Assembly (NCBI RefSeq): GCF_047511655.1
Contig: NC_133390.1
Location: 167,110,083 to 167,174,082 of the forward strand
From: Castor canadensis
Lineage: Eukaryota; Chordata; Mammalia; Rodentia; Castoridae
Length of the DNA: 64,000 bases
Reading direction: 5' to 3'
A program made the position numbers and the translations under genes. Under the pieces are notes generated by a model. The model saw only the letters and a list, made by a program, of their open reading frames with translations. It had not been told where the DNA came from and searched no databases. Numbering within the stretch: position 1 is the stretch's first letter; each line of letters opens with the position of its first letter. Shown here one piece after another: positions 50,101 through 60,400 of this stretch.

Positions 50101-53100
50101 CTTACCACTATGACATGCAGCTGACCTTTGGTATCTCCTGGGTGTTGGTCCCAGGACTTCCCTCTGATACCAAAACCAAGGGGCGCTCAAATCCCTTAAA
50201 TAAAATGGCATAGTATTTGCATATAACCTGTGCAATTCCTCCTGTATACTTAGTTCATCTCTAGGTCATTTGTATTACCTAACATAGTGTACAGTCTATG
50301 CAAATACCGGTTACTGCACAGCTTAGGGATACTGACAAGAAAAAGTGTACACATTCAGTACAGAGACAATTTTTTTTCCAAATATTTTCCACCCGAGGTT
50401 GGCTGAATCCATTGATGTGGAAGCCTGGGATACAGAGGGCTGAGGGTACTGCCTCCAGTACCACGGAGGGCCCTGACCTGTTCCAGAGCAGAGCAGAAGA
50501 AGTTGTAGTTGAGCTCTGGGGTCAGTCAGGCCTGGGTTCACATCCTGCCTCCATCACTCTGTAGTCATGGAGACACACACTTCTTTCTGGGCCTTGGTTT
50601 CCTTTTCAGAAAAACAAGAGTAAATAACAATACTCTAATCCTTGGTGCTACTGTAAGTATGGAACAAGATAAAACTCCTTAGGACAGAGTCTAGCACAGT
50701 CAAATTCTCAATAAATACTAGTACTTATAAAACAAGATAAAACAACCTCCATCTTCTAGCCCATGGCCACATCAGTCCCATGACGACTGTTCAACAGCAG
50801 AGGTGGAAGGCAAGGGGGTTCTGATCAACTACTGGCCTCCTGGGCCTCTTGTGATCAGGAAACAGCCTTGGTGTACATATGACCTTGAGCCTGGGATACG
50901 GTAGCCCTGCCATTGGCTCGAAATCTGCTTTCCTGAGCTGTGGGCACAGTGACCCAGACACCCAGAGGCCTGGCTGCTGATGACCCAGACACCTCAGGAC
51001 AACAATGGGCAGAGGAAAGAAGCAGGTGGATGCTGGGAGCCAGCTGAGCTGCCAGCAGACAGAGAGGATGCTAAGACCCTGAATTTTGTGTGATGAAGGA
51101 AAGAGTGGAATGTGTATGGGTTTCTGTTTGTACACAGCTAATCATCAAAACTTGGAGAGCACCAACTGTAGGCCAGCTCAGTTGTCTAGTGGACACACAG
51201 GTGACAATTATGATAGAAAGTGGAGAGTGCTATGGTGGGGGGAGATGGAAGGCAAGGACCCATGGAAGCTGATGGCCTAGCCAGAGGCATAGTAGACCTG
51301 TGCCATTCCACTTTCCCCACTCATGTCAGGGCAGACATTGCTAATCAACTTTGGCACCCCCACCACGCCTGGACGTGGCTCTCAACACAGTACTCCAGGG
51401 AGTTACTATCAATTAACTGAAGTTGGCACATGAACCAAAGCCTACGTGCCAGTTCTTAGCTGAAATCTGGAGGGGGAATGGTCAGAGGTTAAAGAGGGAG
51501 TATGGGCAGAAGATGGAGTGCCAAGTAGAAGGAGCCATGGGTGCAGAGCCCTGAGGTGAGGCAGGGGAGTACAGCAGGTTCAGGGTGGTAGATGGGGGCA
51601 CATGGCTGGGGACTGAGAGAATCTGGGAGAGGTCAGAGAAAATAAGTGCTGGGTGACACGCTATGGAGTATGGATCAAAATGGAGACTTGCTGATGTCCA
51701 GACAAGAGTGATGGGTGGCCTCAACTCATGGATAGGGATGGGAAGAAAAGGATGGGTTCAAGAGATACTTAAGAGTACAATGAGTGAGTCAATTGTGGAT
51801 TGGATAATGAGCACAAGCAAGGGAAGCAGTCCAGGAGAAATCCCAGGTTTCCAGTTTGGGCAGCTGGGAGATGGGAGTTCTTTGCACTGTGTAGTAGGCT
51901 CTGCTGGTCCATCCTCCCACCCCTTACTTACTAGTCAGTAATTGTGACTTCTAATGGCAGCCCCTGTGTTCCTTGCCTAAGTTTCTCTGGCCCCTGAAGA
52001 ACTTCTTTAGCTCCTGGCCCATGTTACTGCAAGAAGGCAAGAGATGTAACAGGAAGCAGCCATGAGTCAGTAATTGAGAAGAGCTGGAGTGTAAATACCT
52101 CTGGTCTCTCATTTGCTGATAGATAACTCCCAGATGATGTTCCACACTGCCTTCCAGGGTTCCCCATCAGGACTAAGCTGTCCACAGTAGAGGCTGGCTT
52201 CCTCCAGCATGTTTCACTGCATGCCTCTCCTGCCCTGTCTCTCATATATACTCCTCTGCCATTATTTTCCAGAATCACTTTCCAAGTGAACTACTTCCAC
52301 TTGAATCCATGTCTCAGCTCTGGTTCTGGGAAAACCCAAACTAAGGCAGACAGGAAGCACCTCAGGACTAATGGCAGGTAGTATGAAGGCAGGTAGTATG
52401 CATGTATGTAGGGAGGTACTGACTGTCCTCAGAGTCTTTCTCAGCAAATTTGAACTCTAGCCCCCCTGCCTTTTGTCTGGGTGAGATGGGACTGTTCTGC
52501 TGGGGTGGGAACTTTGCTGATTGCCTGTCCATCCTTATCAGAAAAGAAAGCCCTTCCCTAACCCCAGAGGCTGAATCATGATGGTCTAACATTCTGAGTT
52601 CTGCAGAGGGGAAAGATGTGAAGGGACTGGTTCTTGATGGCATCATCAAGCCACCAAACCATCCTGGAAGCATCAACCTCCAGAAATCTTCACAGATGCA
52701 ACCATTAAACGTGAGAACAAGTGAGTGTAAATGTTAAGGGCAAGTGGCTGGACTTGAATCCAGGCTCAGCTACTTGCTCACTGGGTGACTTGGGGCAAGT
52801 TACCCTTTCATTCCCTCATCTGTAAAATGGATACATTAACATTCCTGCCCCCATCAGGCTGTCATGAGAATTAAATGAGGCACTTGGTGAGTGACTGCAC
52901 ACAGGGTTCTCTACAGGGTTGGCTCTGGCCACCACCACCACTTAGCCAGGGCCTCTCCTCCACCTTAAGAAACACACAAACTACCTGGGGATCTTGTTAG
53001 AATGCAGATTCTGACCAGGGGCCTGGGGTGGAGCCTGGGATTGTGCATTTCTAACAGACTCCCATGAACCCTGTGGACCACAGTGAATAGCAAGGGTTGA

Positions 53101-56100
53101 AGATGCTGTCTGGTGGTATCATGTAACCTGGAGCCTGCCCATGGCATCCTCACTGAGAGAGGCCTGAATTGTACACACTCTTTCTTCATCCCCAAGACCT
53201 GGTTGGGAATACAGCACTTTTTTGTTGGTTTATTGTTTTTTTTTAAACACTAGGGTTTGAGTTTAAGGCCTATGCTTGCTAGACAAGTGCTCTACCACTT
53301 GAGCTATGCCTCTAGCCCCTTTTGCTTTAGGTTATTTTTCAGACATTGTCTTGCTTTCTTCCCAGCATGGCCTCCTACCTACAGTTTTCCTCTTACCTGG
53401 AACAACAGGCATACAACACCATTCCCAGTTTGTTTTGTTGTGATGAGGTCTTGTTAACTTTTTGCTCAGGCTGGCCTCAAATTGCAATCCTCTTGGTCGC
53501 CTCCTGAGTAGCTAGGATTACAGGCATGAGCCACTGCACCTGGCTGAACATAGCATTTCCAAAGCTTCCTATACCCATCCTTTGCAGCTCTTATGACACT
53601 AGTAGTACCCTACTAGTCAGTGCCCTACTGTGGAAGTTCATGGAGGGCAGGGTCTCTACAGTGCTCATCCCAGTTGCCTGGCACACTAGAGGTGCTCGAA
53701 TACATTTGTTGAAATGAAAATTCATATGGGAGCAGGCCTGAACAGGTTAAAGAAACACATATGCCTGGGGACCCAATGCATGGTTGGGTGTCCCCAGTGG
53801 TGTTAGGAGCTGTAACCTGGTAGGGCTGCTCAAGTGAGGCTGGCTCCCCTGCAAGCCCCTGCTGGGCTGGCAGAAGTTCAGGGGGTGGGGGAGAAGGGAG
53901 GACAGTCATACTCCTTTCCTTTTCAGAGCCTAGCATCTGAAAAGTACCCAAAATACCTGCAGAACAAGGAAGAGGCTAACCACATTTCAATGTCCCCGCC
54001 CCTTCCTCAAACAGGTGTTAGGCATGGTGACAGTACTTGGCTGGCCTCCACAAAGACTCATCCCCTTCCAGGAAGGCAAGATTGCCCACACAGTTGGACC
54101 TAGCATCCTCCAAACCCCTGATTCCTCCTCAACTGGACTCAACCCCCACCTCCCAAACTACCACAGCCAACATTTGCTCAGGGCTCACTTTGCAAGATGC
54201 ACTTTAGACTGTATTTGGAGTAGCTCAGGATATGCTCTAGAATGCAACTGACCCCAACCAACAAAATAGCCAACTAACAGTGACTTAATTAACAACAGAC
54301 AATAATAATAGTGAAAGATTCCAGTGCTTTCTGTATATTAACTCATTTACTCCTCACAACTACTCTGTCAGTGGCCTGCACTGTTACTAACCCCTTTCTG
54401 CAGACAAAGAAACTGGCCTTAGAGAGGAAATAACTTTCCCAAAGGTACATGGTAACTAAGCTGCAAAAATGAGCCACAAGCCACTGTTGTCTGACTGCTG
54501 AGCCCTGGCTTTGAACCTGTCTGTAATGTCTCTGGTCCCTTCAAGCACATTTCAGCAAATGATACCAAGAGCCCCCTGCCCAGGCCCTGTCCTTTGCAGA
54601 TGTATCTCATCTCTTCCTTATGACCCTCCTATGAAGCGCCCCATGCGCAAGTCCTATAACCTCCTGAGCCTTCCCCTTTTCTTCTGTGACATAGGAACAT
54701 GGCTTCAACTTGCCTACCACTGTCCACTACAGCATGCTACTTCCCCATGACCTGGTCCTACCAGCTCCCATGAGGCTAACACAATAATTACTGAACTCTC
54801 TGAAACCTAGAGAGGCCACAGATGTGCTCAAGGTCATTCAGGGAGTCAGTGGCAGAGCCAGGACTGGGACCTGAGTCTCCTGAGCCCAAGGCTCCCATCT
54901 GCCAGCAAGGCCCACTGCTCCCTAGGTGCTTAGGGTACCTTCTTCCAAGTTTGGCTGCCCTGCCAAGTGTCTCAGGTCACAGAACATGCCAGCTGCCTTC
55001 CTCTTCCTCCTCCTGTCCAACCCACTTCTCCCCCATCTGCCAGTCTCACTCGGATGTGTGTGGAACAGTAGCTCTGCCAAAGCAAGGCCATTCATGAGGC
55101 TGGAGATGCCCAGGGTGGGAGAGTCTGAGGCCAAAGGTTTTAGCCAGCAGGAGTCCCCAGCTGGCTGAGAGGCAGGACCAGAGATGAAGGGCAGCCAAAG
55201 GAAGAGGCTGAGCCCATTCCTGCCATGCCTGGCTGAGTCTGCTCACAAACAGGTCACTCAGCCAGTGCTGTCCAGTAGGACCTTCTGAAATAATGGAAAT
55301 GTTCCATTTTCTGCGCCATCCCATATGGTTGCCATGAGCCATGTGTTGCTATTGAGCTCTTGAAATAAGGTATGTCAGAGGAACAGAATAATTTATCATA
55401 TTTAATTTTAATTAATTTACATTTAAATAGCTATGTGCATTTTGTGACATCTGTACAGAACAGTGTACACCTTGACTTTTCCAAGCCTGAGTCTCCTCCT
55501 GAGATACAAGGATGGTGACACCCCAGGATCCCTCCCTGCCTTAGAGGATGCTGGGAGCGAGAAGTAATGTGGTATCATGGGTTCCAGATAGTACCATACT
55601 ATGTGACCCAGGGCAAGTTCCTGAACTGATCTGAATGCCCCAGGCATCTGTACAATCTGGAAGTGGCTTTGGGTCCATGGGTGGGCTTTAGGGGAATCTG
55701 GGAATAAATGACTTGTTGTTAGGAGCAGATCATGTTTATATGACTAGGAGTGACTTTGTATTTGTGTCTGAGTGTTTTGTGTATGTATGGTGGGTGGGTG
55801 GGTAGGGAACCCAAAGCTTTCCCCACATTCTCTCAGGGGTTCTTAAAGATGAGAAAACCCTAGCCTGGATGAATTCTCCTGCAAGAGAGCTTCTAAAAAA
55901 TGGACTTCCTGGGCTCCCTTCCCAGAGACCCTAATTTGGCAGCTCGGAAGCTGGGCCCTGCCATCTGCATTTATAACAAGCTGGGGAGGGAAATGCTGGC
56001 CAGGAGCCAGGTAGCGCGGATGTCTTATGATTTGACGTACGTGAGATGCCTTTATCAAGCCCTAGTTTATGTTTTTAAAATCCAACTGGGACTTAAGATA

Positions 56101-56720
56101 CTAAAAAAGAGGAAACAACAATGATGATAATAAAAGCCTTCTCGACTCACTTCTTTGTTATTTACCAACACTGTATGTAAACAGCATGCACGTGCCAAAT
56201 GCTATCTTGTGCTCTTTATGAACAGTAACCCAGGACTACAGGATTATCAATGCTGAATCCTCAGAACACCTGCATGTGAATGGTGCTCTCATCTCCATTT
56301 TACAGAAAGTGTGGCTCAAGGTCACAACCTGCCTGGAGGTGGCAGAGCTGGGGACTGAGTGCAGGCCATTGGGAACCAGAGCCTGAATTCCAAGCCTATT
56401 CCCTCAGAGCTGTGCCTCACTGCCTTCCTACTGAAAATGGGCATGTCCCTGGAGCCCTGAGCCAGCACTCCACCAGCTTGGGGACCCAAGGTTCCTAGGG
56501 CATTTTCTCAGTTCCTACTTGCCCCCACTGAGAAGTCAGCAAGCCGGGAGGATGGTGAGCAGGTGTGGACCCCACACTCACTTGCCCTCTGAGCCGTAGC
56601 TGTTCATGCTGTCCTCGATAGACTCATGGCTGGCCTGGCGCAGGGTCCGGCTGGGCATCTCTACAGCCAGGCCTGTCTCCGTGCTCCTCTGGATGGCCCC
56701 CTTCAGCCTCCGACTGTCTC
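40953..56720 (-). CDS. RIMS4: RIMS4 (RIM4 gamma), single C2-domain active-zone protein; exons 2-6, start missing
   Basis: Exons, in transcript order: 56582-56720, 43582-43694, 43188-43289, 42456-42595 and 40953-41171. They join in frame to 713 nt, about 237 codons and the stop. With a first exon of about 97 nt as in human, the whole protein would be 269 residues. The product reads GDSRRLKGAIQRSTETGLAV at its start, then LNYGGVCLASDAQFSDFLGS, then the C2 domain (about 115-235) with GLQERNGQLEVDIIQARGL, AAYIKAYLLENG, KKKTKVARKSLDPLYNQ and VIVWGNYGRMERKQFMG. It ends with GPCGERS. RIM C2B-type domains lack the calcium-binding aspartates. Gamma RIMs lack the Rab3-binding zinc finger and PDZ domains of long RIMs. 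They are linked to synaptic release and neuron shape. All junctions are GT-AG. Confidence 0.95.
41236..41365 (+). repeat. 65 bp direct tandem duplication
   Basis: Two adjacent copies, 41236-41300 and 41301-41365, both begin ATTCCCCAGGCCAGTT and share CTTAAAGTCACTCAAGTCCA near their ends. By eye they differ at 6 of 65 positions. The copies are of equal length with no gap, 65 bases from exon 6. Confidence 0.95.
41700..41778 (-). mobile_element. ID-like SINE
   Basis: GGGATGGAATCCAGAGCCTC, then ATGTTAGGCAAGCACTCTGA and CCCTGAGCCACACCC: complement of an ID-type unit, diverged. Confidence 0.65.
42165..42360 (-). mobile_element. MIR SINE
   Basis: TTTGTAGAGCACTTACTGCA, then GAAAAAGCTGAGGCCCAGAA and GGTCAGCCAGAGTGC: MIR complement of nearly full span. 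Confidence 0.7.
42456..42595 (-). CDS. RIMS4: RIMS4 exon 5 (C2 domain core)
   Basis: After TTTGTCTCCAG it completes the codon for A and continues AYIKAYLLENGVCIAKKKTK, then VARKSLDPLYNQVLLFPESP and QGKVLQ, before the donor GTAAAG. It includes the polybasic KKKTK strand, a lipid- or protein-contact site in RIM C2B domains. Confidence 0.96.
42596..43187 (-). other. RIMS4: RIMS4 intron 4
   Basis: Starts GTGAGG and ends TTTGTCTCCAG on the minus strand. No exon or clear repeat was recognised in it. Confidence 0.85.
43188..43289 (-). CDS. RIMS4: RIMS4 exon 4 (start of C2 domain)
   Basis: After CTTCTTGCAG it reads (G)DVEIGLQERNGQLEVDI, then IQARGLTAKPGSKTLP and one base before GTGAGG. Phases 1 and 1 agree with both neighbours. 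Confidence 0.95.
43582..43694 (-). CDS. RIMS4: RIMS4 exon 3
   Basis: After TTCTCTCAG it completes an N codon and encodes LNYGGVCLASDAQFSDFLGS, then MGPAQFVGRQTLATTPM and one base before GTAAGT. This linker before the C2 domain is highly conserved among RIMs. Confidence 0.96.
43895..44020 (+). mobile_element. MER20-like DNA transposon remnant (hAT)
   Basis: CAGCATCAGTATCACCTGGA, then TGACTCCGCCCCCAGCTGCT and GAACCAGAACTTGCAGTTTA follow the order of MER20 and its relatives. Old and decayed. Confidence 0.5.
45400..45494 (+). mobile_element. ID-like SINE with (AAAT)n tail
   Basis: GGCTGGTGGAGTAGCTCAAG, then TGCCTGCCTAGCAAGAGTGA and GCCCTGAGTTCAAACCCCAG, followed by AATAAATAAATAAACAAA. Well preserved. 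Confidence 0.88.
46054..46550 (+). mobile_element. MER2-type Tigger DNA transposon, non-autonomous
   Basis: CAGTTGTTCCTCGGTATCCA at one end and ATGGATTTGCAAGGATTCTC at the other are decayed terminal inverted repeats of MER2 type. Between them lie CCAAAATCCATGGGCTTGTG, GGAAATAATGACAAGAAAGT and TTTTTGGAACTTTCTAAAAT. Longer than the second copy, with a middle segment that the other lacks. No transposase frame. Confidence 0.8.
46615..46740 (-). mobile_element. MIR SINE fragment
   Basis: GGAGAGGTTAGCAACTGCCC, then AAGTCATACAGTCAATGTGA: MIR complement, diverged. Confidence 0.5.
46800..47060 (+). mobile_element. MaLR LTR relic (MLT type), fossil
   Basis: The 3' part has the family landmarks ACTGCTGATTCCTGGGATCA, CCTCTCAAATAATC and a CCAAGACAG end. 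The left limit is uncertain. Solo, old, broken and non-coding. Confidence 0.5.
47970..48156 (+). mobile_element. B1-ID composite SINE with long A-tail
   Basis: GGCCAGGTGTGGTGGTACAT, an A-rich linker, then GGCTTAAGTGGTAGTATGCT and a 21-base A-run. The ID-like part is slightly shortened. Confidence 0.88.
48365..48470 (+). mobile_element. MIR SINE fragment
   Basis: CTGGGGCAAGTCTTTATAAC, then CTCTCTAAGCTGCCGTTTCC: forward MIR core. Confidence 0.65.
49256..49332 (+). mobile_element. ID-like SINE fragment
   Basis: CAGCTGCCTAGCAAGCATAA, then GGCTCTGAGTTCAAACTCTA and a poly(A) tail. The 5' part is missing. Confidence 0.75.
49895..50110 (-). mobile_element. MIR SINE, near full length
   Basis: ATGAACCAAGCACTACTAGT, GAAGGGTAAACCAAGGCATA and GATTTGAACCCCAGGGACCT: MIR complement. 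It directly abuts the second MER2 copy. Confidence 0.7.
50118..50451 (+). mobile_element. MER2-type Tigger DNA transposon, second copy
   Basis: CAGCTGACCTTTGGTATCTC start, TTGCATATAACCTGTGCAAT, ATACTGACAAGAAAAAGTGT and TCCACCCGAGGTTGGCTGAA, ending GATACAGAGGGCTGAGGGTA. Same orientation as the copy about 4 kb to the left, but shorter in the middle. Confidence 0.82.
50505..50722 (+). mobile_element. MIR SINE, near full length
   Basis: GGCCTGGGTTCACATCCTGC, GGGCCTTGGTTTCCTTTTCA, then AGAGTCTAGCACAGTCAAAT and CTCAATAAATACTAG: forward MIR with its conserved 3' end. Confidence 0.8.
52150..52349 (+). mobile_element. MaLR LTR relic (MLT1 type), fossil
   Basis: The 3' part shows CACTTGAATCCATGTCTCAG and AAACCCAAACTAAGGCAG, the usual end of this LTR family. 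The left limit is uncertain and may lie nearer 51900. Old, broken, non-coding. Confidence 0.5.
52744..52910 (+). mobile_element. MIR SINE, well preserved
   Basis: GGACTTGAATCCAGGCTCAG, GGTGACTTGGGGCAAGTTAC, CATCTGTAAAATGGATACAT and GTCATGAGAATTAAATGAGG: a forward MIR with most of its core. Confidence 0.85.
52966..53100 (+). mobile_element. MER20-like DNA transposon (hAT)
   Basis: CTACCTGGGGATCTTGTTAG, AATGCAGATTCTGACC, GGCCTGGGGTGGAGCCTGGG and TTGTGCATTTCTAACAGACT give a clear match to MER20 motifs in order. Confidence 0.75.
53236..53545 (-). mobile_element. Three-part SINE (B1-B1-ID)
   Basis: T-run, ID complement (GCTCTACCACTTGAGCTATG), a middle B1-like part (CATGGCCTCCTACCTACAG) and a terminal B1 complement (GAGTAGCTAGGATTACAGGC). 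About 310 bp and the cleanest example of this architecture here. Confidence 0.8.
54315..54490 (-). mobile_element. MIR SINE
   Basis: CTCATTTACTCCTCACAACT, CAAAGAAACTGGCCTTAGAG and AACTTTCCCAAAGGTACATG: MIR complement. A similar fragment follows at about 54785-54870. Confidence 0.7.
55866..55992 (+). mobile_element. MER20-like DNA transposon remnant (hAT)
   Basis: GGACTTCCTGGGCTCCCTTC, then AGACCCTAATTTGGCAGCTC and GCCATCTGCATTTATAACAA resemble the right half of MER20-type elements. Confidence 0.5.
56195..56400 (-). mobile_element. MIR SINE
   Basis: CCATTTTACAGAAAGTGTGG, then CTCAAGGTCACAACCTGCCT and GCAGAGCTGGGGACTGAGTG: MIR complement, ending about 180 bp from exon 2. Confidence 0.6.
56582..56720 (-). 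CDS. RIMS4: RIMS4 exon 2
   Basis: On the minus strand it begins after TTTGCCCAGCAG and reads (G)DSRRLKGAIQRSTETGLAV, then EMPSRTLRQASHESIEDSMN and SYGSEG plus two bases before GTGAGT. A second AG three bases upstream would start the exon at 56723 and add one residue. Reading phase fits a first exon ending in phase 1. Confidence 0.95.
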
Positions 56721-57062
56721 CTGCTGGGCAAAGGCCAAGAGAGATGGGGAGAAACATGGGGGTGGGAAGGACAGAGATAAGTCATTTGGTTAGCATTTCA
56801 GCAGCTGGTAGTGGCCCAGCTTCAGCCCTCAAATGCATCCCATTGACCTCACCTGCACCCACCTTCCTGGGGCAGCCCTGCTCTGTGCACCAATCCAGCT
56901 CACAGCGCTACCTGAGCTGGATTCATTTACAGGTACATTCCCCTCTGGAGGTCATCTCCCCCTGCAACCTTTTCTAATCATTTCTTCCTCTTCAGCTACT
57001 ATTTATTGAGCACCTACTATGTGTCATACTCTCCTCTGTCAGGTGCTCTGCCTAGGTGCAGA

Positions 57063-57268
57063 CCAAGACTTCTCAATATCAGCATGACTGACTATGGGTG
57101 CCACACTCCTCTGCTGTGGGCACTGCCCTGTGAACTGTGGAACTTCTACATACCTGGCCTCTCCCTGCTAGATGCTAGTAGCACCCCAGGCCAGATATGG
57201 CAACTAAAAATGGCTGTAGACATTCCAAATATCCTCTTGGAGGCAAAAATCACCCTCAACTGATGACC
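57063..57268 (+). mobile_element. MER5A-like DNA transposon (hAT-Charlie)
   Basis: GACTTCTCAATATCAGCATG, then TGGCCTCTCCCTGCTAGATG and CTAGTAGCACCCCAGGCCAG, ending CACCCTCAACTGATGACCAC: MER5A in reverse reading, both ends partly kept. Confidence 0.7.
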
Positions 57269-57277
57269 ACTTTTTTA

Positions 57278-57425
57278 GACCACTGGCTCTGAAGCCAGAC
57301 GGCCAGGGTTCAATCCTGCGTATCTTTCTCACTGGCTGTGAGACTTTGGGCGAATTACTCAGGTTCTCTGTGTCTCAGCTATCAAATGGGACCACAGCAA
57401 GGTTATTATGAGGAATTGGGCTGAT
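57278..57425 (+). mobile_element. MIR SINE
   Basis: CACTGGCTCTGAAGCCAGAC, GGCCAGGGTTCAATCCTGCG, TGAGACTTTGGGCGAATTAC and CTCTGTGTCTCAGCTATCAA: forward MIR 5' half directly after the MER5A. Confidence 0.8.
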
Positions 57426-60400
57426 GTTTAGTGTTTCCTCCAGTTGTCGCTGTCTTTCCCCAACAGCACTTCACTCTGCCTCCATTCTGTGATCAAACAC
57501 CATCTTATTCAAGACCTTTCCTGACCATTCCCAGTTCCTCCAAAACAGCAGCCCTCCCTCACTCCCTGCCACCCTGCTTTGGGTGCACTGCTACAGTGCA
57601 TTATACATTGCTGGCTTACTATGGACCAGCTTCCTCCATGGTGTTCCAGGGGACATGGGACTGTTTGCCGTAGAAAGCCTCTGCACAAAAGGCAGGGTCT
57701 AGCTCATTGCAGGTGCTCTGTTAATGCCTGCTCGATGAACCAATGTCGCCAAGAGCCATCTTTATCCTCAGAGCCACCATGAGGCAGAGATTATTATTCT
57801 CCTCACTCAGTGCTGAAGATGAGGGCATACAGAGGTCAGGTATTGGTCCACATCCAGTAAGGTAGGGAGGAAGCCAGGGTATGCCCCAGAGAGTTTCCCT
57901 CGGACTCACAGCAAGCTTTATTATCCTATCTGCCCCACAGGAACTGGGAGTAGGATAGATTCTTAGTAGGATCTTTCTTTCCTAGGGTCCCACAAAGTCT
58001 GGGATGGGCTGACACGCCTCAAGGGCTTGATCAGTGTTTGCTGACTGACCTTCTGCCCCAAGGAGAAGCAGCCACTCTCAAGCCCCATCCTCCTGCTCCT
58101 GCCAGGTGGCCAAGACATCCCCCACTGGCCTTCTTCTGGCTTGACAGTATCACCATCCTCCCCAATTCCAAGTCAACATGCACACACATGCTCGCCTATA
58201 AAGATTCCAAAGCTGTGTGAGTTCACCAGAATGGGTGCCCACATTTGTCTGTCTTCGACATATGTACCTGTTATATAGATACACGGACACCTACCTACTC
58301 AGAAAAACACAGCAACACACACAGGAATATACATTCAATGACACCAAGTGTGTTAACATAGATCTGAGTGTCTATCTGGGTGTTTTCATGGGTCTCTATC
58401 TCCCTGTGTGTTTCTGACGCTCATGGGTACATGTGTACCTGTACGCATGGGAGACACACTTACAGATGCACATCCATAGGAAGTCTATGCCCATCCACTG
58501 GAGAAACAACTCCTCTGTGCACTTCTGTATGTGTGTGAGACCTGGTGTTTTTGAATACATGTGTTGTGGTGGGGGGAGTCCTCCTGTCTATTTCCACAAC
58601 ATTTTCCCCCATTAGTTCTTTCCCTATCTTGCATCTGCAGCCACCACCATCCCTGTTACTGTTCTGTGCTCCCCTGGGAATAGCAGGTACAGAGACAGAG
58701 AAAGCCACGGAAACACATCATAGGTACAGGGATAAACACCCTCCCCCATACTGGGGTTTCAGACTCATGACTGGGCACCTACAGGCGGGATGCATCTGAC
58801 CTCCTTACTGAGCCTTATTCTGAGCCCCATACCCTAGCCCCACCCACCAGGGCTGAAAAGTCTCTCCCGGAAAAGGGAGGAGCAATGTCTGACAAAGGCT
58901 CAGTTCACAGAGGGCTGAGTAGGAGACTGAGGTGCACTTCACATCTGTGGCATCCTGTTGCCCTCAACAAACTTCATCCCCAGGCTCCTGAGCCTCCTAA
59001 CAGCCCTGGATAAGCATATAAGGGAGCTCGGCTCTGCAGGAGGACCACCCAGGTAGAGACCATGGTGGCCAGACAGCACCTACCCTATGGAGCTGTGGAG
59101 AGGGACAAATGACAGGATGTTGGCCACAGTGCCTAGCACACAGTAGGTGCTACACAGAAGTAGCCACAGCCACTACCTTCTAATGCTCCCCAAACTTGTC
59201 CTTACCAGCTGTCATGCTGACACCCTCACACCCATGCCACCTTCCCCAACCTGGAGGTTCTGGCTGTACCCAACCACACCAAGAGCACTCCCCATCAACC
59301 AGCCCTTCTGTCAGTCATCTCTTGCTGACTCAGTCATAGGACCCAAAGTGACTGTCCGAATGTTTTGCAGCTCTCTGCCCCATAACCCATCCATCCCAAC
59401 ATGATCTTTCTCTACCTGGCTGGAAGATGTGTTCTCTGTGTTTTGCTCTTCCTCACTTCCAAATTTCTCCCATCTCAAATCTTTCCTTGCTCCTTGGCCC
59501 TTTCTCCTCCGAAAGGAAGGGGCCTTCTGGTAGTGAAGCTGAACCATCATCCGTCCATCACCTGTCCTCACTCCCCTCACCATGACCTCCTCCACTGTTG
59601 TCCTTTCTGGGCCTCTCCATCTCCATCTTCACTCCAACTCCTCCTCAAGGTTCTGCTTTTTTCCTATCACCACCTTCCACTAACAGACTGCCTTAGGGAG
59701 CAGCCTCTGGCTACCACTTCACCAACCACCCACTTACCTCTTGCAATTGGCTCCCAGCCCCCTGCTCACACAGCTTCCCAAGCCCGTCCCCAGGGGCTGC
59801 TCTTGACCAGCACAAAGGCCTTATCTCAGCCCCTACCCTGAAGCCTGGCCCTCTGCCTCTTCACACATTTATATGGAGGCCTTTCCACATGTTACACACA
59901 CATTTAAAGTGCTGGTCTCTGCTGGTACCACGCATGTGTGAGATAGGAATGAACAGGCTCACTTCTGGTCTACAGGGGCCCAGACTCTCAGTTGACCTGC
60001 TGTGGCGAGTAGTGTGATGCTCCACCCAGATTCCCTCTTCACTTCTGTGAGCCCCCTCCCAGGTCAGCAAGCCCGTACCTGGTACCGACTGCTGAGTCTT
60101 CCTTTGTGCTACTGAGTGTACCTGGCCACCACAGAGGTGGAGTTAGAGCATCTGAGAATGTGTAAACCCTACCCTGCCACTGCTCTGACCCTTAATGAAA
60201 GACTTAACTGAAAGAGAAAAAGGAAGCTCAACTCAGGTCAGAATGACTCTGAGGCATACACAGGCTCCAGAGCAGCACTGAGGAAGGGGCTGGGCCACCC
60301 TCCATGGATCCGCTGGTGGTCACACCCTTGTCCGTGTCCTCTCCTTCTTGTCTCGCTCCTTGGGTCTGCTCTGGGGAAACCTTACATAAGGTGTCCCAAG

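Larger units (their letters stand above)
43695..56581 (-). other. RIMS4: RIMS4 intron 2
   Basis: A 12.9 kb intron, starting GTGAGT at 56581 and ending TTCTCTCAG at 43695 on the minus strand. It holds two MER2-type transposon copies, MIRs, ID and B1-ID SINEs, MaLR LTR relics and a three-part SINE, listed separately. Stretches without recognised content include about 44850-45390, 48480-49240, 50760-51890 and 53720-54310. Confidence 0.85.

Noticed and set aside
58230-58570. Region rich in ACAC, TGTG and TATG dinucleotide steps
   Set aside because: No regular repeat unit could be defined; it looks like degenerate low-complexity DNA in RIMS4 intron 1.
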